A program made the translations under genes and the position numbers. Shown here in pieces: positions 7,730 to 17,090 of a stretch of 54,280 nt of DNA. The DNA is from Acidobacteriota bacterium (GTDB taxonomy: Bacteria > Acidobacteriota > Vicinamibacteria > Vicinamibacterales > CAVVIG01): assembly GCA_028876655.1 (NCBI GenBank), contig JAGWRA010000118.1, forward strand, positions 1-54,280, in the 5' to 3' direction. The number at the start of each line of letters is the position of its first letter. Position 1 is the first letter of the stretch. Under the pieces are notes generated by a model. The model was given only the letters and a program-made list of their open reading frames with translations. It was not told the origin of the DNA and searched no databases.

Positions 7730-8644
7730 TCAGGCCTTCGCGTTCAGCTCGTCGTAGGCCACGCCGAGCACGGCGCCGAGCGTGAGGGTCTTCGACGGCG
7801 CCTCGAAATCCTCGAATCCCGGCAGCACGTCCAGCTTCGTGATCTCGTCCTTCGACTGCCCGCGTTCCATCCCGCGGCGGACGTAGTCGAGCACGGCCGT
7901 GAAGTAGTCGCGGAAGTGCAGCACGTCCGCCTGCGTCCCGGTGACGCTCGCGCCGGGCTTCGCGTGGCCGAAGATGTAGATCGTGTCGGCAGGATACCGG
8001 GCCGTGACCTGGCCGAGGGTCGTCACCCAGTTGACGATCGACGCGCCGTAGGGCCGATCGACGAACGGGTGCCAGCGGTTCCACACCAGGTCGCCCATGT
8101 GCACGACGCCGGCGTTCTGGAACGTCACGACGATGTCGGCGCCGGTGTGGCCCGGCCCGTAGTAGTGGGCCAGCACCGTCTCGCTCGTCAGCACCATCTT
8201 CCAGTCGGTGTCGAACAGCGTGTCCGGGTACACCTGCGTGGCGGTCGTGCTCGTCTGCACGGCGTAGCGCCGCTGCAGCGCGGGTTCGCCGCGCTGCGCC
8301 ACGATCTGCGTGACGGCGGGCCGGAAGATCGGGTTGCCGGCCGTGTGATCGACGTGGTGGTGGGTGTTCAGCAGGAAGTCGATCGGGTGGGCCGCGCGGC
8401 TCCGCAGGCCCGCGAGACAGGCCTTCGCGGTGTCGGGATACTGGCTGTCGACCACCACGGTGTTGTCGCGCGTGATCACCCAGCCGATCGTGCCGCCACG
8501 GCCGGTGAAGATGCCGGCTCCACCCCGCAGATCCTGGAACTTCGTCGCCGGCGCCTCCTGCGCCCGCAAACGGAGATCCCCGGCACACGCGGCGCCGATC
8601 GCCAGCGACGAGACGGCGAGAAATCCGCGGCGGCTGATCTCCAT
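7730..8644 (-). CDS. exported MBL-fold metallo-hydrolase
   Basis: 304 residues. The N-terminus MEISRRGFLAVSSLAIGAAC is a twin-arginine signal, so the folded, metal-loaded enzyme is probably sent out by Tat. The zinc motif HHHVDH sits in LLNTHHHVDHTAGNPIF; further ligands are in GPGHTGADIVV (His) and VVHMGDLVWN (Asp), and IFGHAKPG supplies the last His. This is the metallo-beta-lactamase fold of general hydrolases. There is no evidence that it hydrolyses antibiotics. The ATG at 8644 follows GGGAGGG with good spacing. It is downstream of the TonB receptor gene on the same strand (78 bases) and could share its transcript. Confidence 0.9.
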   Translation of the reverse strand: MEISRRGFLAVSSLAIGAACAGDLRLRAQEAPATKFQDLRGGAGIFTGRGGTIGWVITRDNTVVVDSQYPDTAKACLAGLRSRAAHPIDFLLNTHHHVDHTAGNPIFRPAVTQIVAQRGEPALQRRYAVQTSTTATQVYPDTLFDTDWKMVLTSETVLAHYYGPGHTGADIVVTFQNAGVVHMGDLVWNRWHPFVDRPYGASIVNWVTTLGQVTARYPADTIYIFGHAKPGASVTGTQADVLHFRDYFTAVLDYVRRGMERGQSKDEITKLDVLPGFEDFEAPSKTLTLGAVLGVAYDELNAKA

Positions 8645-8722
8645 GACGGCCCTCCCTCGAGCGCGCGGCTGCGCGCCGCCAGCATTAGAACGGGCGGGTC
8701 GCCGCCGGGTCAAGTCGACCGT

Positions 8723-11185
8723 TCAGTGGCGCCCCCAGAGCAGCTCGAAGAAGCCGTCGAACGAGCGCGGCGCCGGGTTGTAGGTGGTCCCGTAGGCCGC
8801 GTTCGCGACGTCGGTCTGGATGTCGCGGGCGTTGTTGGCCGAGACGAGGTTGAAGACCTGCAGCCCGAGGCGCGCCGCCGGCAGCCGCCGCGACACCCGC
8901 ACGACCTTGTAGAGGGCCAGGTTCAGCGAGGCGAACGGCGCATAGCGCTGCCCGTTCTGCAGGCCGACGACGTTCCACTGGTCGTCGATGGCGGTGTAGG
9001 GGAAGCCGCTGCGGACCTCGACGAACGGTGACAGGCTCAGCTGGAGCGGGAGCTGCAGCAGCCCCCAGGTCAGCAGCCGGTTCGGCGTGTCGACGGCCAG
9101 CGGCCCGATGGCATCGGGTTGCACGAGCGGGACCTTGAACAGCCCGTCGATGGTGTTCAGATCGTTCAGGTCTCCGGTCGTGGAGGACCGCACGTAGGAG
9201 ACGTACCACTCGTTCCCGTTGCCGAGCGAGCGGTATCCCACGGTCGTCTCCACGCTCCAGGCGTGCGACCGGCCCGTGCTGCCGAGGGCCAGTACGCCCG
9301 CGGTCGCCGACAGGATCTCCGGCGTCACGACGGGCTCGTCGGTGCCCTGCCGGTCCTCGTACTTCACGCGCGTCAGCCAGCCGCCGTGGAAGTCGTGGTC
9401 GAACTCGAGGCTCCAGCTGCGGGCCCGCGGGATCCGCATCGGCCCGCTGACCGTGTTCTGGTCGAGCCGCGCCGGGCCGTCGGCGGTCCCCTGAACCGTG
9501 TACAGCTGAACGAGCCGGGCGGGCAACTGGCCAAAGGTCAGCGCCTGCAGCACGACCTTGTCGGCGAACACCCCGAATCCGCCGCTGAGGGTCGATGCGC
9601 CGCCGGGCAGCTTCAGCGTCCACCCGAGCCGGGGCTCCACCACGCCCGAGACGGCGGCCGACGACCGGTCGTAGCGCAGACCGAGATCGACCGTCAGCGG
9701 GTTGATCGGTGTCCAGCTGTCCTGGAGGAAGGCGTCCGCCTCCCAGGTCGAGGCCGCCAGCACGGCCGCGTCCGGAAAGCTGATGGTCTGGCCGAGCGTG
9801 CCGTCGCTGCGCAGGAACGACACCGGCGCCCCCTGGTCCCGCCCGGTGGTCGTGGCGTAGCTGACCGTCGCGCCGGCCTTCAGCAGGTGCTGCTGCCTGC
9901 CCGCCGACACCAGCCGGCTCAGCGTCGCGCCGGTTTCCACGCGGTCGGCCGTGTCGCTCTGCGTGTCGAAGTAGCTCCCGGTCGTCACGTCGTGGCCGAC
10001 CACGTAGGGATCGGTGCCGTGCGGCACGACCGAGTCGTCAGTGTGGATCACCGCGAAGCGCGACTCCAGCGTGGTCGATCCGCCGAATGTCAGGCGGTCG
10101 GCCGCCGTGCCGCTCCAGCCCCCCTGATGGAGCTGCGGGTTGGTCGCGAGCGGGGTGAACTGCGTGACGCCGGCGTAGTCGGTCGTCTGCGGATCGCTGA
10201 GGAACGAGAAGCTCAGGTGATGCCGGGCCGTCGGCTGCAGGTCGAGCTGCGACATCGTCGTCAGCGACGTGAACAGGTTGAACTGCGTGCCGGCCGCCGT
10301 CTCGAACTGGTTCTCGTTGTACTGGTAGTCGAGCGACTCGGCGAACCAGGCCTTGCCCTTCACGATCGGCCCGCGCAGGCCGACGCTCGGCTCCCACGAC
10401 TCGACACCGCCCAGGAATCCGCTCCCGCTGAACCGCATGCGCGGAACGAAGCCGATGGTGCTGAACTGGAACAGATCGCTGCCGGGGCGGGTGTCGACGG
10501 TCGTGACGCCGCCCGACGCGTCGCCCAGATCGGCGGGATAGAACCCGGAGTACACCTGGATCGAACCGACCGACTCGAGCGGAATGATCGTCGACGGCTC
10601 GCCGTTCAGCGGATCGGACTCGTTGAAGCCGTTCATCCGGAGGCCGCCCTGCTCGGTGCGCGCCCCGGCGACGCTGATCTGGCCGTCGGGCGCCCGGACG
10701 ACGTTCGGCAGCAGCGGCAGCGCGTCGGTGTAGACGTTGTTCCACAGGAGCGCGTTGTCGAACAGCTTGCGCGTGACGATGGCCGGCCGGTCCACGCCCG
10801 GGCTCGAGACGAGCGCGTGCGGCTCGGCCACCACGGTGACCTCGGTGTTCAGCGCCGCCAGCTGCAGCGTGACGTCCACCTCGAGCGGTGGCGAGCCGAC
10901 CAGGACGTCCGCACGCGAGTAGCCCTGGAATCCCGCGAGGGCGGCGCGCAGGTCGTACCGGCCGGCAGGCGCGTGGATGGTGTAGGTGCCGGTTTCGTCG
11001 GTGACCGCCGTCAGTGGCGTCCCCGAGGGGCGCGGCACCAGCTCGACGGTCACGCCCGGAAGCGCGAGACCGCTGGCGTCAACGATCTTCCCGTGGACAC
11101 CGCTGTCGCCCGCCGCGAGGGCGGCGACGCCGAAGCCTGCTGCCAGGAGGACGGGCAGCACGAGACGCCGCAGGCTCACAATCAT
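8723..11185 (-). CDS. TonB-dependent receptor with carboxypeptidase-regulatory-like N-terminus
   Basis: Outer-membrane protein of 820 residues. Signal peptide (LVLPVLLAAGFGVAALAAG), then a beta-sandwich regulatory-like domain (about 27-110: VHGKIVDASGLALPGVTVEL, GTYTIHAPAGRYDLRAAL). A plug domain follows (LLPNVVRAPDGQISVAGAR, SIQVYSGFYPADLGDASGG), then a long stretch of alternating beta strands for the barrel. The final Phe in FFELLWGRH is close to, but not at, the end. This architecture is strongly expanded in Acidobacteriota and Bacteroidota for TonB-driven uptake of complex nutrients. No TonB box is obvious. No substrate can be assigned, and no SusD-like partner is nearby. Confidence 0.9.
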   Translation of the reverse strand: MIVSLRRLVLPVLLAAGFGVAALAAGDSGVHGKIVDASGLALPGVTVELVPRPSGTPLTAVTDETGTYTIHAPAGRYDLRAALAGFQGYSRADVLVGSPPLEVDVTLQLAALNTEVTVVAEPHALVSSPGVDRPAIVTRKLFDNALLWNNVYTDALPLLPNVVRAPDGQISVAGARTEQGGLRMNGFNESDPLNGEPSTIIPLESVGSIQVYSGFYPADLGDASGGVTTVDTRPGSDLFQFSTIGFVPRMRFSGSGFLGGVESWEPSVGLRGPIVKGKAWFAESLDYQYNENQFETAAGTQFNLFTSLTTMSQLDLQPTARHHLSFSFLSDPQTTDYAGVTQFTPLATNPQLHQGGWSGTAADRLTFGGSTTLESRFAVIHTDDSVVPHGTDPYVVGHDVTTGSYFDTQSDTADRVETGATLSRLVSAGRQQHLLKAGATVSYATTTGRDQGAPVSFLRSDGTLGQTISFPDAAVLAASTWEADAFLQDSWTPINPLTVDLGLRYDRSSAAVSGVVEPRLGWTLKLPGGASTLSGGFGVFADKVVLQALTFGQLPARLVQLYTVQGTADGPARLDQNTVSGPMRIPRARSWSLEFDHDFHGGWLTRVKYEDRQGTDEPVVTPEILSATAGVLALGSTGRSHAWSVETTVGYRSLGNGNEWYVSYVRSSTTGDLNDLNTIDGLFKVPLVQPDAIGPLAVDTPNRLLTWGLLQLPLQLSLSPFVEVRSGFPYTAIDDQWNVVGLQNGQRYAPFASLNLALYKVVRVSRRLPAARLGLQVFNLVSANNARDIQTDVANAAYGTTYNPAPRSFDGFFELLWGRH

Positions 11186-11318
11186 GGATAACGTCGCCGA
11201 TCGTGCCGGTCTTTACCGGCGCTTCCCGGGAACCTTCTCCGTTAGACCGCTGGCGCAGGGGGGACGTGACACGATGGAAGGCGACCTGGACGGTCGTGGC
11301 GGCCGGGGAAATTTCCTC

Positions 11319-12758
11319 TCAGTGCGGATGAGCTGCCTCGCGGAGGATCGCCGCAGATTCCTCGGCAAGATCCTGCACGCACGCGTCGATCTGCGCGTGG
11401 CGCGTCCGGAAGCTGAGCACGCAGACACGGCCGAGGAAGCGGCCGGCGGCGGTGCAACCGGTGAGCATCACGCGTCCGCGGGCGGTGACACGCGCCAGCA
11501 GGCTGCGGGTGGCGGCGTTCTCGGCGTCCGGGCTGGCGCCCGGCCACGTCAGGTGGAAGGCGAAGAGCGACAGCTGGGGCGGCGCGTCGAGGACGATGCC
11601 GGGGATGGCGGCGATCCGCCGGGCCGCCTCGACGGCGAGCGCCCGCTTCTCGGCAATCGCCGCCCGCAGCCGGGCCGCGCCGAGCAACTGCACGCAGAGC
11701 CAGACGCGCAGCCCCGGGAAGCCGCGCGACAGTTCGGGGCCGTGCTGGCTGGGATCGTAGAATTCCGAGGCATCCGGCATCGGCGGCAGATACGGCGCGT
11801 CCGCCTCGTGCGCCGCCCGCAGGGCCGCGCCGTCGCGCACGAGCAGGGCGCCCGTGCCGTAGGGCAGGAACAGCCCCTTGTGCGGGTCGAGCGTCAGCGA
11901 GTCGGCGCGCGGCAGGCCGGCGAGCAGCGGCCGCAACTCGGGGCAGGCGTGGAAGAAGGCGCCGTACGCGCCGTCGACGTGGTGCCAGAGCCGCTCGTCC
12001 GCGCAGAAGTCGGCAATCGCGTCGAGCGGATCGACCGCGCCGGTGTTCGTGGTGCCGGCGGTCGAGACCACCATGAACGGCGTCAGGCCGGCCGCGCGGT
12101 CGCGCGCCACGGCGTCGGCCAGCTCGGCCGTGCGCATCCGGAACGCCTCGTCGACCGGGATCGGCCGGACGCGGTCGGGCATGATGCCGGCCAGCTTGGC
12201 CGACTTCAGCACCGAGTGGTGGACCTGGTTCGAGGCGTACAGCACGCCGCGCCGGATGTCGGGGCCGAGCTGGCGCTCGCGCGCCGCGACGATGGCGTTG
12301 AAGTTCGCCATCGATCCACCCGTGGTCAGCAGGCCGCGGGTGGTCTCGGGGAACTGCATCCAGTCGCGGAACCAGTCGAGCACGTTCGCCTCGAGCTGCA
12401 CGAGCGCGGGCGCGGCGAGCCAGATTCCGGTGAAGCGGTTCGCGGTGTCGGCGATGAGGTCGGCCAGTGCGGCCGGGAACAGTCCGCCCCCGGGGATGTA
12501 GGCGAGGTAGCCGGGCGAGATCGTCGTGAACGACTGCGGGATCCAGCGGTCGAAGAGCTGCGCGAGGAGCGGCTCGAGCGCGGCCGGCTGTTCGGGCGCC
12601 GGCGCCCGCATCGCCCGGTACTCGTCGAGCGCATCGACGCGGCCGCAGGCCGGCTGGCTGGCGGCCGACGCCACGTGCGCCACGGCGCGGGCGAGCACGG
12701 CCTCGCCCATCGCGCGCATCACGTCTGGGCTGAACTCGAGATCGGCCGGGTCGGTCAC
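11319..12758 (-). CDS. PLP-dependent amino-acid decarboxylase (aromatic-L-amino-acid / group II type)
   Basis: 479 residues, normal for group II PLP decarboxylases. The cofactor lysine is in LTLDPHKGLFLPYGTGALLV; the substrate-side histidine and aspartate are in LWHHVDGAYGAFF. The block GGSMANFNAIVAARE is the family's phosphate-binding turn. It removes CO2 from an aromatic or related L-amino acid to give an amine; the precise substrate is not predictable. I chose the GTG at 12758 because GGAG (12765-12768) is 6 bases away and the frame upstream runs through hairpin repeat C, which is unlikely to be coding. No transporter or partner enzyme is adjacent. Confidence 0.88.
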   Translation of the reverse strand: MTDPADLEFSPDVMRAMGEAVLARAVAHVASAASQPACGRVDALDEYRAMRAPAPEQPAALEPLLAQLFDRWIPQSFTTISPGYLAYIPGGGLFPAALADLIADTANRFTGIWLAAPALVQLEANVLDWFRDWMQFPETTRGLLTTGGSMANFNAIVAARERQLGPDIRRGVLYASNQVHHSVLKSAKLAGIMPDRVRPIPVDEAFRMRTAELADAVARDRAAGLTPFMVVSTAGTTNTGAVDPLDAIADFCADERLWHHVDGAYGAFFHACPELRPLLAGLPRADSLTLDPHKGLFLPYGTGALLVRDGAALRAAHEADAPYLPPMPDASEFYDPSQHGPELSRGFPGLRVWLCVQLLGAARLRAAIAEKRALAVEAARRIAAIPGIVLDAPPQLSLFAFHLTWPGASPDAENAATRSLLARVTARGRVMLTGCTAAGRFLGRVCVLSFRTRHAQIDACVQDLAEESAAILREAAHPH

Positions 12759-12825
12759 GTGCACCTCCAGCCCCACGATACTGCGCCCGGGCCGCGGCCG
12801 GCTATCCGCAACGTGCGGTTCGAAG

Positions 12826-12956
12826 AGGACTTCGCCGAAGGCCACGCGAGCCCGAGGACATGCGGATCCGAGGGCGAGCGTCGGCGTCGGTTCCGCGCGG
12901 GGGTGGGGCCCCGCGCGCACTGAAGAATGCCCGGGTTCGGGGCAGAGCCCCGGGTC
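12826..12956 (+). repeat. dispersed hairpin repeat, copy C, plus a GGGGC hairpin
   Basis: Leader starts ACTTCGCCGAAGGCCA, itself a small hairpin (CTTCG/CGAAG), as in copy G. It continues through ATCCGAGGGCGAGCGTCGG to the perfect stem CGCGCGGGG (12894-12902), loop GTGGGG, CCCCGCGCG (12909-12917). The tail is ACTGAAGAATGC. A second hairpin follows (CCGGGTTCGGGGC with GCCCCGGG, 12931-12952). It lies between two minus-strand genes and holds no ORF of its own. Confidence 0.85.
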
Positions 12957-14522
12957 TCAATGCGCTGCGACGGTGCCCGGCTTGCCGCTCGGCCGGCGCA
13001 TCAGCAGCACCAGCGGGAGGGCGGCGAAGAACAGCAGGCCGAACCAGAGGAAGATCTCGACGAACGACATCATCGTGGCCTGCCGTTCCACGGTGCCGAA
13101 GAGGGCGAGGTAGGCCTGGTGGGTGGCGGTGGTCGGGTCGGAGCCGGCCGCCATGAAGCCGGCGCGCATCTCCTGCAGGAGGACGCGCGAGGTCTCGCTG
13201 TACGCGTTCACGTGCGCGCCCATCACGTTGATGTGCACCTGCGCGCGGCGCGCGAGCAGGGTCGAGGCGGTCGCGATGCCGACGCTGCCGCCGATGTTGC
13301 GCATCACGTTGAACAGGCTCGTGGCGTTCCCCATCCGCTCCTTCGGGATCGGGTCCATCGTGATCGTGGTCAGCGGCACGAAGACGAATGCCATCCCCAT
13401 CCCCTGCACGAACTGGGGCCAGAAGATGTCCCAGTAGCCGGCGTTCAGGTTGATCCAGGACAGCCAGACGAGCGTCCAGGCGCTCACGCCGACCCCGATC
13501 GCCAGGATCTTCCGGGCGTCGTACTTGCCGAGTATCATGCCGACGATCGGCATGAAGATGAACGACCCGATGCCGCGCGGGGCCATGGCGATGCCGGCCT
13601 GGAGGGCCGGGTAGCCGAACAACGTCTGGAGCATGATCGGCAGCAGCACGAGGCTGCCGTAGAGCACGAATCCGAGCGTCGTCATCAGGAAGACGCCGGT
13701 CGCGTAGGTCCGCTCCTGGAACACGCGCAGGTCGACGACCGGGTTGCCGACCAGCAGCTCCCAGACGATGAACGCCACCAGCAGCACGACGGCCGTGATC
13801 ATCAGGCCGGTGATCCACTGCGACGAGAACCAGTCGACCTCCTGCCCCTTGTCCAGCACCACCTGCAGCGCGCCGATGCCGACCGCCAGCATGCCGATGC
13901 CCCAGTAGTCGATCCCCTTCTCGCTGCGGCGGATGTAGGGGGGATCGAAGATATAGAGCTTCGTCATGATGAGCGAGACGATGCCGACCGGGATGTTGAT
14001 GTAGAACACCCATCGCCAGCTGTAGCTGTCGGTCAGCCATCCGCCCAGCACGGGCCCGAGAATCGGCGCGACGACGATGCCGAGGCCCCAGAAGCCCATG
14101 GCCTTGCCACGCTCGTGCGGCGGGAAGGCCTCGAGCAGCACGGCCTGCGAGATCGGCTGCAGCGCCCCGCCGGTCGCCCCCTGGATGACGCGGAAGAAGA
14201 CCAGCATCGGCAGGTTCGGCGCGAGCCCGCAGAGGAACGAGGCGACCGTGAAGCCGGCCACCGACGACATCAGCAGCCGCTTGCGGCCGAACGTGTTCGC
14301 GAGCCAGCCGGTGATCGGCAGGATGATGGCGTTCGCCACCAGGTACGACGTGAGCGCCCAGGTCGACTCGTCGACCGTGGCCGACAGGCTGCCCGCGATG
14401 TGCGGCAGCGACACGTTGACCACCGTGGTGTCGAGCACCTCCATGAAGGTGCCGAACATCACCGCCACGGCGATGATCCAGGGGTTGATGTGCCGGTGTC
14501 CCGGCGAGACGTCGTCTGTCAT
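12957..14522 (-). CDS. DHA2-family MFS drug efflux transporter (EmrB/QacA type)
   Basis: 521 residues with about 14 membrane segments. Motif C of drug antiporters appears as GIVVAPILGPVLGGWLTD, motif D as EVLDTTVVNVSLPHIAGSL, motif A as LANTFGRKRLLM, and RNIGGSVGIATASTLLARRA is typical for EmrB. It should export hydrophobic drugs or toxic amphiphiles in exchange for protons. Its start overlaps the stop of the TetR gene (ATGA), so the regulator and pump are one operon. No HlyD-type adaptor or TolC-like protein is next to it, so either it works alone across the inner membrane or its partners lie elsewhere. Confidence 0.92.
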   Translation of the reverse strand: MTDDVSPGHRHINPWIIAVAVMFGTFMEVLDTTVVNVSLPHIAGSLSATVDESTWALTSYLVANAIILPITGWLANTFGRKRLLMSSVAGFTVASFLCGLAPNLPMLVFFRVIQGATGGALQPISQAVLLEAFPPHERGKAMGFWGLGIVVAPILGPVLGGWLTDSYSWRWVFYINIPVGIVSLIMTKLYIFDPPYIRRSEKGIDYWGIGMLAVGIGALQVVLDKGQEVDWFSSQWITGLMITAVVLLVAFIVWELLVGNPVVDLRVFQERTYATGVFLMTTLGFVLYGSLVLLPIMLQTLFGYPALQAGIAMAPRGIGSFIFMPIVGMILGKYDARKILAIGVGVSAWTLVWLSWINLNAGYWDIFWPQFVQGMGMAFVFVPLTTITMDPIPKERMGNATSLFNVMRNIGGSVGIATASTLLARRAQVHINVMGAHVNAYSETSRVLLQEMRAGFMAAGSDPTTATHQAYLALFGTVERQATMMSFVEIFLWFGLLFFAALPLVLLMRRPSGKPGTVAAH

Positions 14523-15136
14523 CGTTCCAGGCCGTTCCAGATGAGGTCGACCACGAAGACCACCTCCTCGTCCACCGTGCGCGTCGAGCCGCGCAGCGCG
14601 CGCTCGCCGTTCAGGCCGCGCGTCAGCTCGGCGATGACGAGCGCCACCTTGCCGGCGTCGAGCGGCCGCATGGCGCCGCGGTCGGAGGCGCCGTCGATGG
14701 CCGCCGCCAGCATGGCGATCTGCTGCTCGTACATCTCGCGGACGAACCGCTGCGAGGCGGGGAGGACGTTCAGCAGGTTGGTGAACTCGGAGTAGTAGAT
14801 GCGGAAGAAGTCGCGGTGCTCGTCGAAGTAGGTCAGCCGGGTCCGGACGAAGGCCCGGATCCGATCCTTCACCGTCGACACGCCGGCAAGCTCGTCGCGC
14901 AGCCGGGCGAGCAGCTGCTCGAGGCCGCTGCGGACGGAGGCCAGATAGATGGCGCGCTTGGAGCGGTAGTACAGGTAGAGCGTCCCCTTGGCAACGCCGG
15001 CCACCTGGGCGATCTCGTCGACGGTGGCGTCGGCGAACCCCTTGGCGGCGAAGACCGAGCGGGCGGCGGCCATGATTTCGGCGCTGCGGAACTCGGACAG
15101 GACGTCGTGACGGGTCCGTTGGCGGGCGGCTGACAT
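14519..15136 (-). CDS. TetR/AcrR family repressor of the adjacent efflux pump
   Basis: 205 residues. The DNA-binding part (about residues 17-62) is AEIMAAARSVFAAKGFADAT, VDEIAQVAGVAKGTLYLYYR, SKRAIYLASV, a textbook TetR HTH. The C-terminal two-thirds is an all-helical ligand and dimer domain with no assignable ligand. The ATG at 15136 was chosen because the reading frame further upstream crosses the promoter and operator at 15158-15176. It is the first gene of a two-gene operon with the DHA2 pump, so it probably represses itself and the pump until a drug-like ligand binds. Confidence 0.93.
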   Translation of the reverse strand: MSAARQRTRHDVLSEFRSAEIMAAARSVFAAKGFADATVDEIAQVAGVAKGTLYLYYRSKRAIYLASVRSGLEQLLARLRDELAGVSTVKDRIRAFVRTRLTYFDEHRDFFRIYYSEFTNLLNVLPASQRFVREMYEQQIAMLAAAIDGASDRGAMRPLDAGKVALVIAELTRGLNGERALRGSTRTVDEEVVFVVDLIWNGLER

Positions 15137-15157
15137 GAGACGGCTATTCCAACAAAA

Positions 15158-15176
15158 TGACCGAGTGGTCAGTATA
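15158..15176 (-). promoter_or_regulatory. TetR-pump promoter -10 and overlapping operator
   Basis: TGACCGAGTGGTCA (15158-15171) is a perfect inverted repeat of TGACC around GAGT, a typical TetR-family operator. On the minus strand it directly follows TATACT (15176-15171), a good -10 hexamer, so a bound repressor would cover the start point. No convincing -35 was found. The operator lies 22 bases ahead of the TetR ATG. Confidence 0.7.
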
Positions 15177-15198
15177 GCACGCCGCCGGTCAGTCCGTC

Positions 15199-16476
15199 CT
15201 AGCTCAACCGATCGCGCAGCCCGTACCAGGCCCCCACGGCCGGCAGGAACCACGGTCGCCCACGGTACAGCGGAATCGCCGGACACGGGAGCGTGAACGG
15301 CGGATCTTCCGGCGCCTCACCCATCAGGCGCCGGGCCAGCGCGCGGCCGAGCGCCGTCGCCGGCGCGATCCCCTGGCCCGCGTACCCGGCCGCATAGTGC
15401 CAGCGGCCCAGCCGGCCGGCGTGCGGCAGCCGATCACGCGCGATCCCCACCTGGCCGCCCCATGCCGACTCGACCGGCACTCCCGCGAGCGCGGGAAAGA
15501 TCCGGACGAGGTCGGCGTGCAGCCGGGCGGCGCTCCGGCGCAACGCGCGCGGCGACGGGGTCGCGAACGTGGCGCGGCCGCCGAACAGCAGCCGGCCGTC
15601 GGGTGCGAGATGGAAGTAGTGCAGGAGGTTCCAGGAGTCGTAGACGACCCGCCGGCGGGGGATGAGGCGGAGGGCCACGTCGGCCGGAATGGGAGCCGTC
15701 GCGATCATGTAGGAGCCGATCGCCACGAGCCGCCGCCGGAGGTCCGGCACGGCCGGACCGGTGTACCCGTTGGTGGCGACGATCACCTCGGCCGCACGGA
15801 GCACGCCGCGGTCGGTCTCGACGCGCAGCGCCGCCCCGTCGGGCTCGATGCGGCGGACGCGCGTCCGCTCGTGGAGCCCGGCGCCGGCGCGCACGGCCGC
15901 CCGCGCGAGGCCGCGCACGTAGCGGGCCGGGTGCAGGCGCGCGCTGCGATCGTCGACGACCAGTCCGCAGTAGCCCTCGGATCCCAGCTCGAGGGCCGCG
16001 TCGGCCGGCGGGAGGATCCGCACCTCGTGCCCGAACTCGCGGGCCAGCAGGTCCCGCTCGTGCCGGGCCGCGTCGAAGTGCGAGGGCTTCGCGGCTGCCT
16101 CGATGTGGCCGCACCGGACAAACTCGCAGTCGATCGCCTCGTCGGCAATCAGCCGCTCGAGGGCGTCGATCGCCTCCAGCGCCCAGGCGAACCAGGCACG
16201 CGCAGCCTGGCGGCCATAGCGGTGGATCAGCGTGCCGGCGTCGATCGGCAGGCCGGTGAGCACCTGCCCGCCGTTCCGCGAGCTGGCTCCCCACCCGACG
16301 GTCTCCGCCTCGAGCAGGCAGACCCGTCCGCCGCGGATGGCGATCTCGCGCGCGGCGGCCAGCCCGGTGTAGCCGCCGCCGACGATGGCCACGTCCGTCC
16401 GCGCGGGCAGCGGCGCCTCCGGCACCGCCAGCGCCGGCGCCGTCGTCCACCAGTAGGGGGTGCCGCTGGGGTTCAT
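15199..16476 (-). CDS. FAD-dependent amine/amino-acid oxidoreductase (DAO family, PuuB-like)
   Basis: 425 residues. The FAD-binding dinucleotide motif is DVAIVGGGYTGLAAAREIA near residues 28-46, with an acidic end of strand 2 (CLLEAETVGWGASSRNGGQ). The second FAD block is EVIVATNGYTGPAVPDL and the C-terminal one is YAAGYAGQGIAPATALG. The SYWWTTA-like start (GTPYWWTTAPA) and SSRNGGQ resemble gamma-glutamylputrescine oxidase PuuB and related oxidases, so oxidation of an amine or N-methyl amino acid is likely. The gene lies 11 bases downstream of the GNAT gene on the same strand and probably shares its transcript. Confidence 0.88.
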   Translation of the reverse strand: MNPSGTPYWWTTAPALAVPEAPLPARTDVAIVGGGYTGLAAAREIAIRGGRVCLLEAETVGWGASSRNGGQVLTGLPIDAGTLIHRYGRQAARAWFAWALEAIDALERLIADEAIDCEFVRCGHIEAAAKPSHFDAARHERDLLAREFGHEVRILPPADAALELGSEGYCGLVVDDRSARLHPARYVRGLARAAVRAGAGLHERTRVRRIEPDGAALRVETDRGVLRAAEVIVATNGYTGPAVPDLRRRLVAIGSYMIATAPIPADVALRLIPRRRVVYDSWNLLHYFHLAPDGRLLFGGRATFATPSPRALRRSAARLHADLVRIFPALAGVPVESAWGGQVGIARDRLPHAGRLGRWHYAAGYAGQGIAPATALGRALARRLMGEAPEDPPFTLPCPAIPLYRGRPWFLPAVGAWYGLRDRLS

Positions 16477-16487
16477 GCGCTCTCGCG

Positions 16488-17090
16488 TCAGACCCTCTTC
16501 TGCAGCCGCACCTCGTCGCGGATGCGGATGCCGCCGAAGCCGGTGACCTCGCGGCCGCCGAGGTGGCTGAGCACGCCGCCGGGGACGACTTCTTCGATCT
16601 CGAATCCGTGCCGCTGGTAGAAGTACAGCGCCGGCAGGTTGTCGTTCGTCGTCGCGACGACGAGCCGGGCGAGGCCGAGGCGGCGCGTCATGATCTCGGC
16701 TTCAGCGAGCAGGTAGCCGCCGACGCCGGATCGCTGCCACATCGGATCGGTGGCGAGGGCGATGATGTGGAAGGCGTCGCCGCGCTGCCGGTACACGAGG
16801 ACGCCGCCGAGTTCGTCGCGCATCTCGGCGACGATGGCCGGGGCGTCGTCGAGCGGGACGTCCTCGCCGTAGGCGACGATCGTCCCCGTGTGGCCGAAGT
16901 CGCGCGCCAGCAGCTCGGTCAGCGGCTGGCGATCGGCATCGTTTGCGGGCCGCACGTAGACCGGCGGCAGGTCGAGGTGCGGCCGGCAGCCGCAGACGAC
17001 CTGGAGGCGCGCCTCGTTCCAGTCCACGAGCCGGCCGCAGCGCGAGCAGCGGAGCACGGCCGGCTTGGCACCGAATCCCCCTGTCACCAT
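16488..17090 (-). CDS. GNAT acetyltransferase with N-terminal zinc-ribbon-like module
   Basis: 200 residues. An N-terminal module holds four cysteines, CSRC (15, 18) and CGC (33, 35), a likely zinc knuckle. Residues 44-200 are a GNAT fold: the acetyl-CoA motif is QRSGVGGYLLAEAE (119-132), preceded by the strand DAFHIIALATDP and followed by LPALYFYQRHGFE. It transfers an acetyl group to an unknown amine or protein. The ATG at 17090 follows GGGAG with 8 bases between. It sits between the lipoprotein gene and the FAD oxidoreductase, all on one strand. The zinc module is the uncommon part. Confidence 0.85.
   Translation of the reverse strand: MVTGGFGAKPAVLRCSRCGRLVDWNEARLQVVCGCRPHLDLPPVYVRPANDADRQPLTELLARDFGHTGTIVAYGEDVPLDDAPAIVAEMRDELGGVLVYRQRGDAFHIIALATDPMWQRSGVGGYLLAEAEIMTRRLGLARLVVATTNDNLPALYFYQRHGFEIEEVVPGGVLSHLGGREVTGFGGIRIRDEVRLQKRV

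Noticed and set aside
11319..12956. Longer decarboxylase starting near 12920
   Set aside because: The extra 54 codons read through hairpin repeat C; GGAG supports the GTG at 12758.
12957..15136. Acquired resistance island (TetR plus efflux pump)
   Set aside because: Composition is like the surroundings and there are no mobile-element ends; it looks like a native chromosomal pump.
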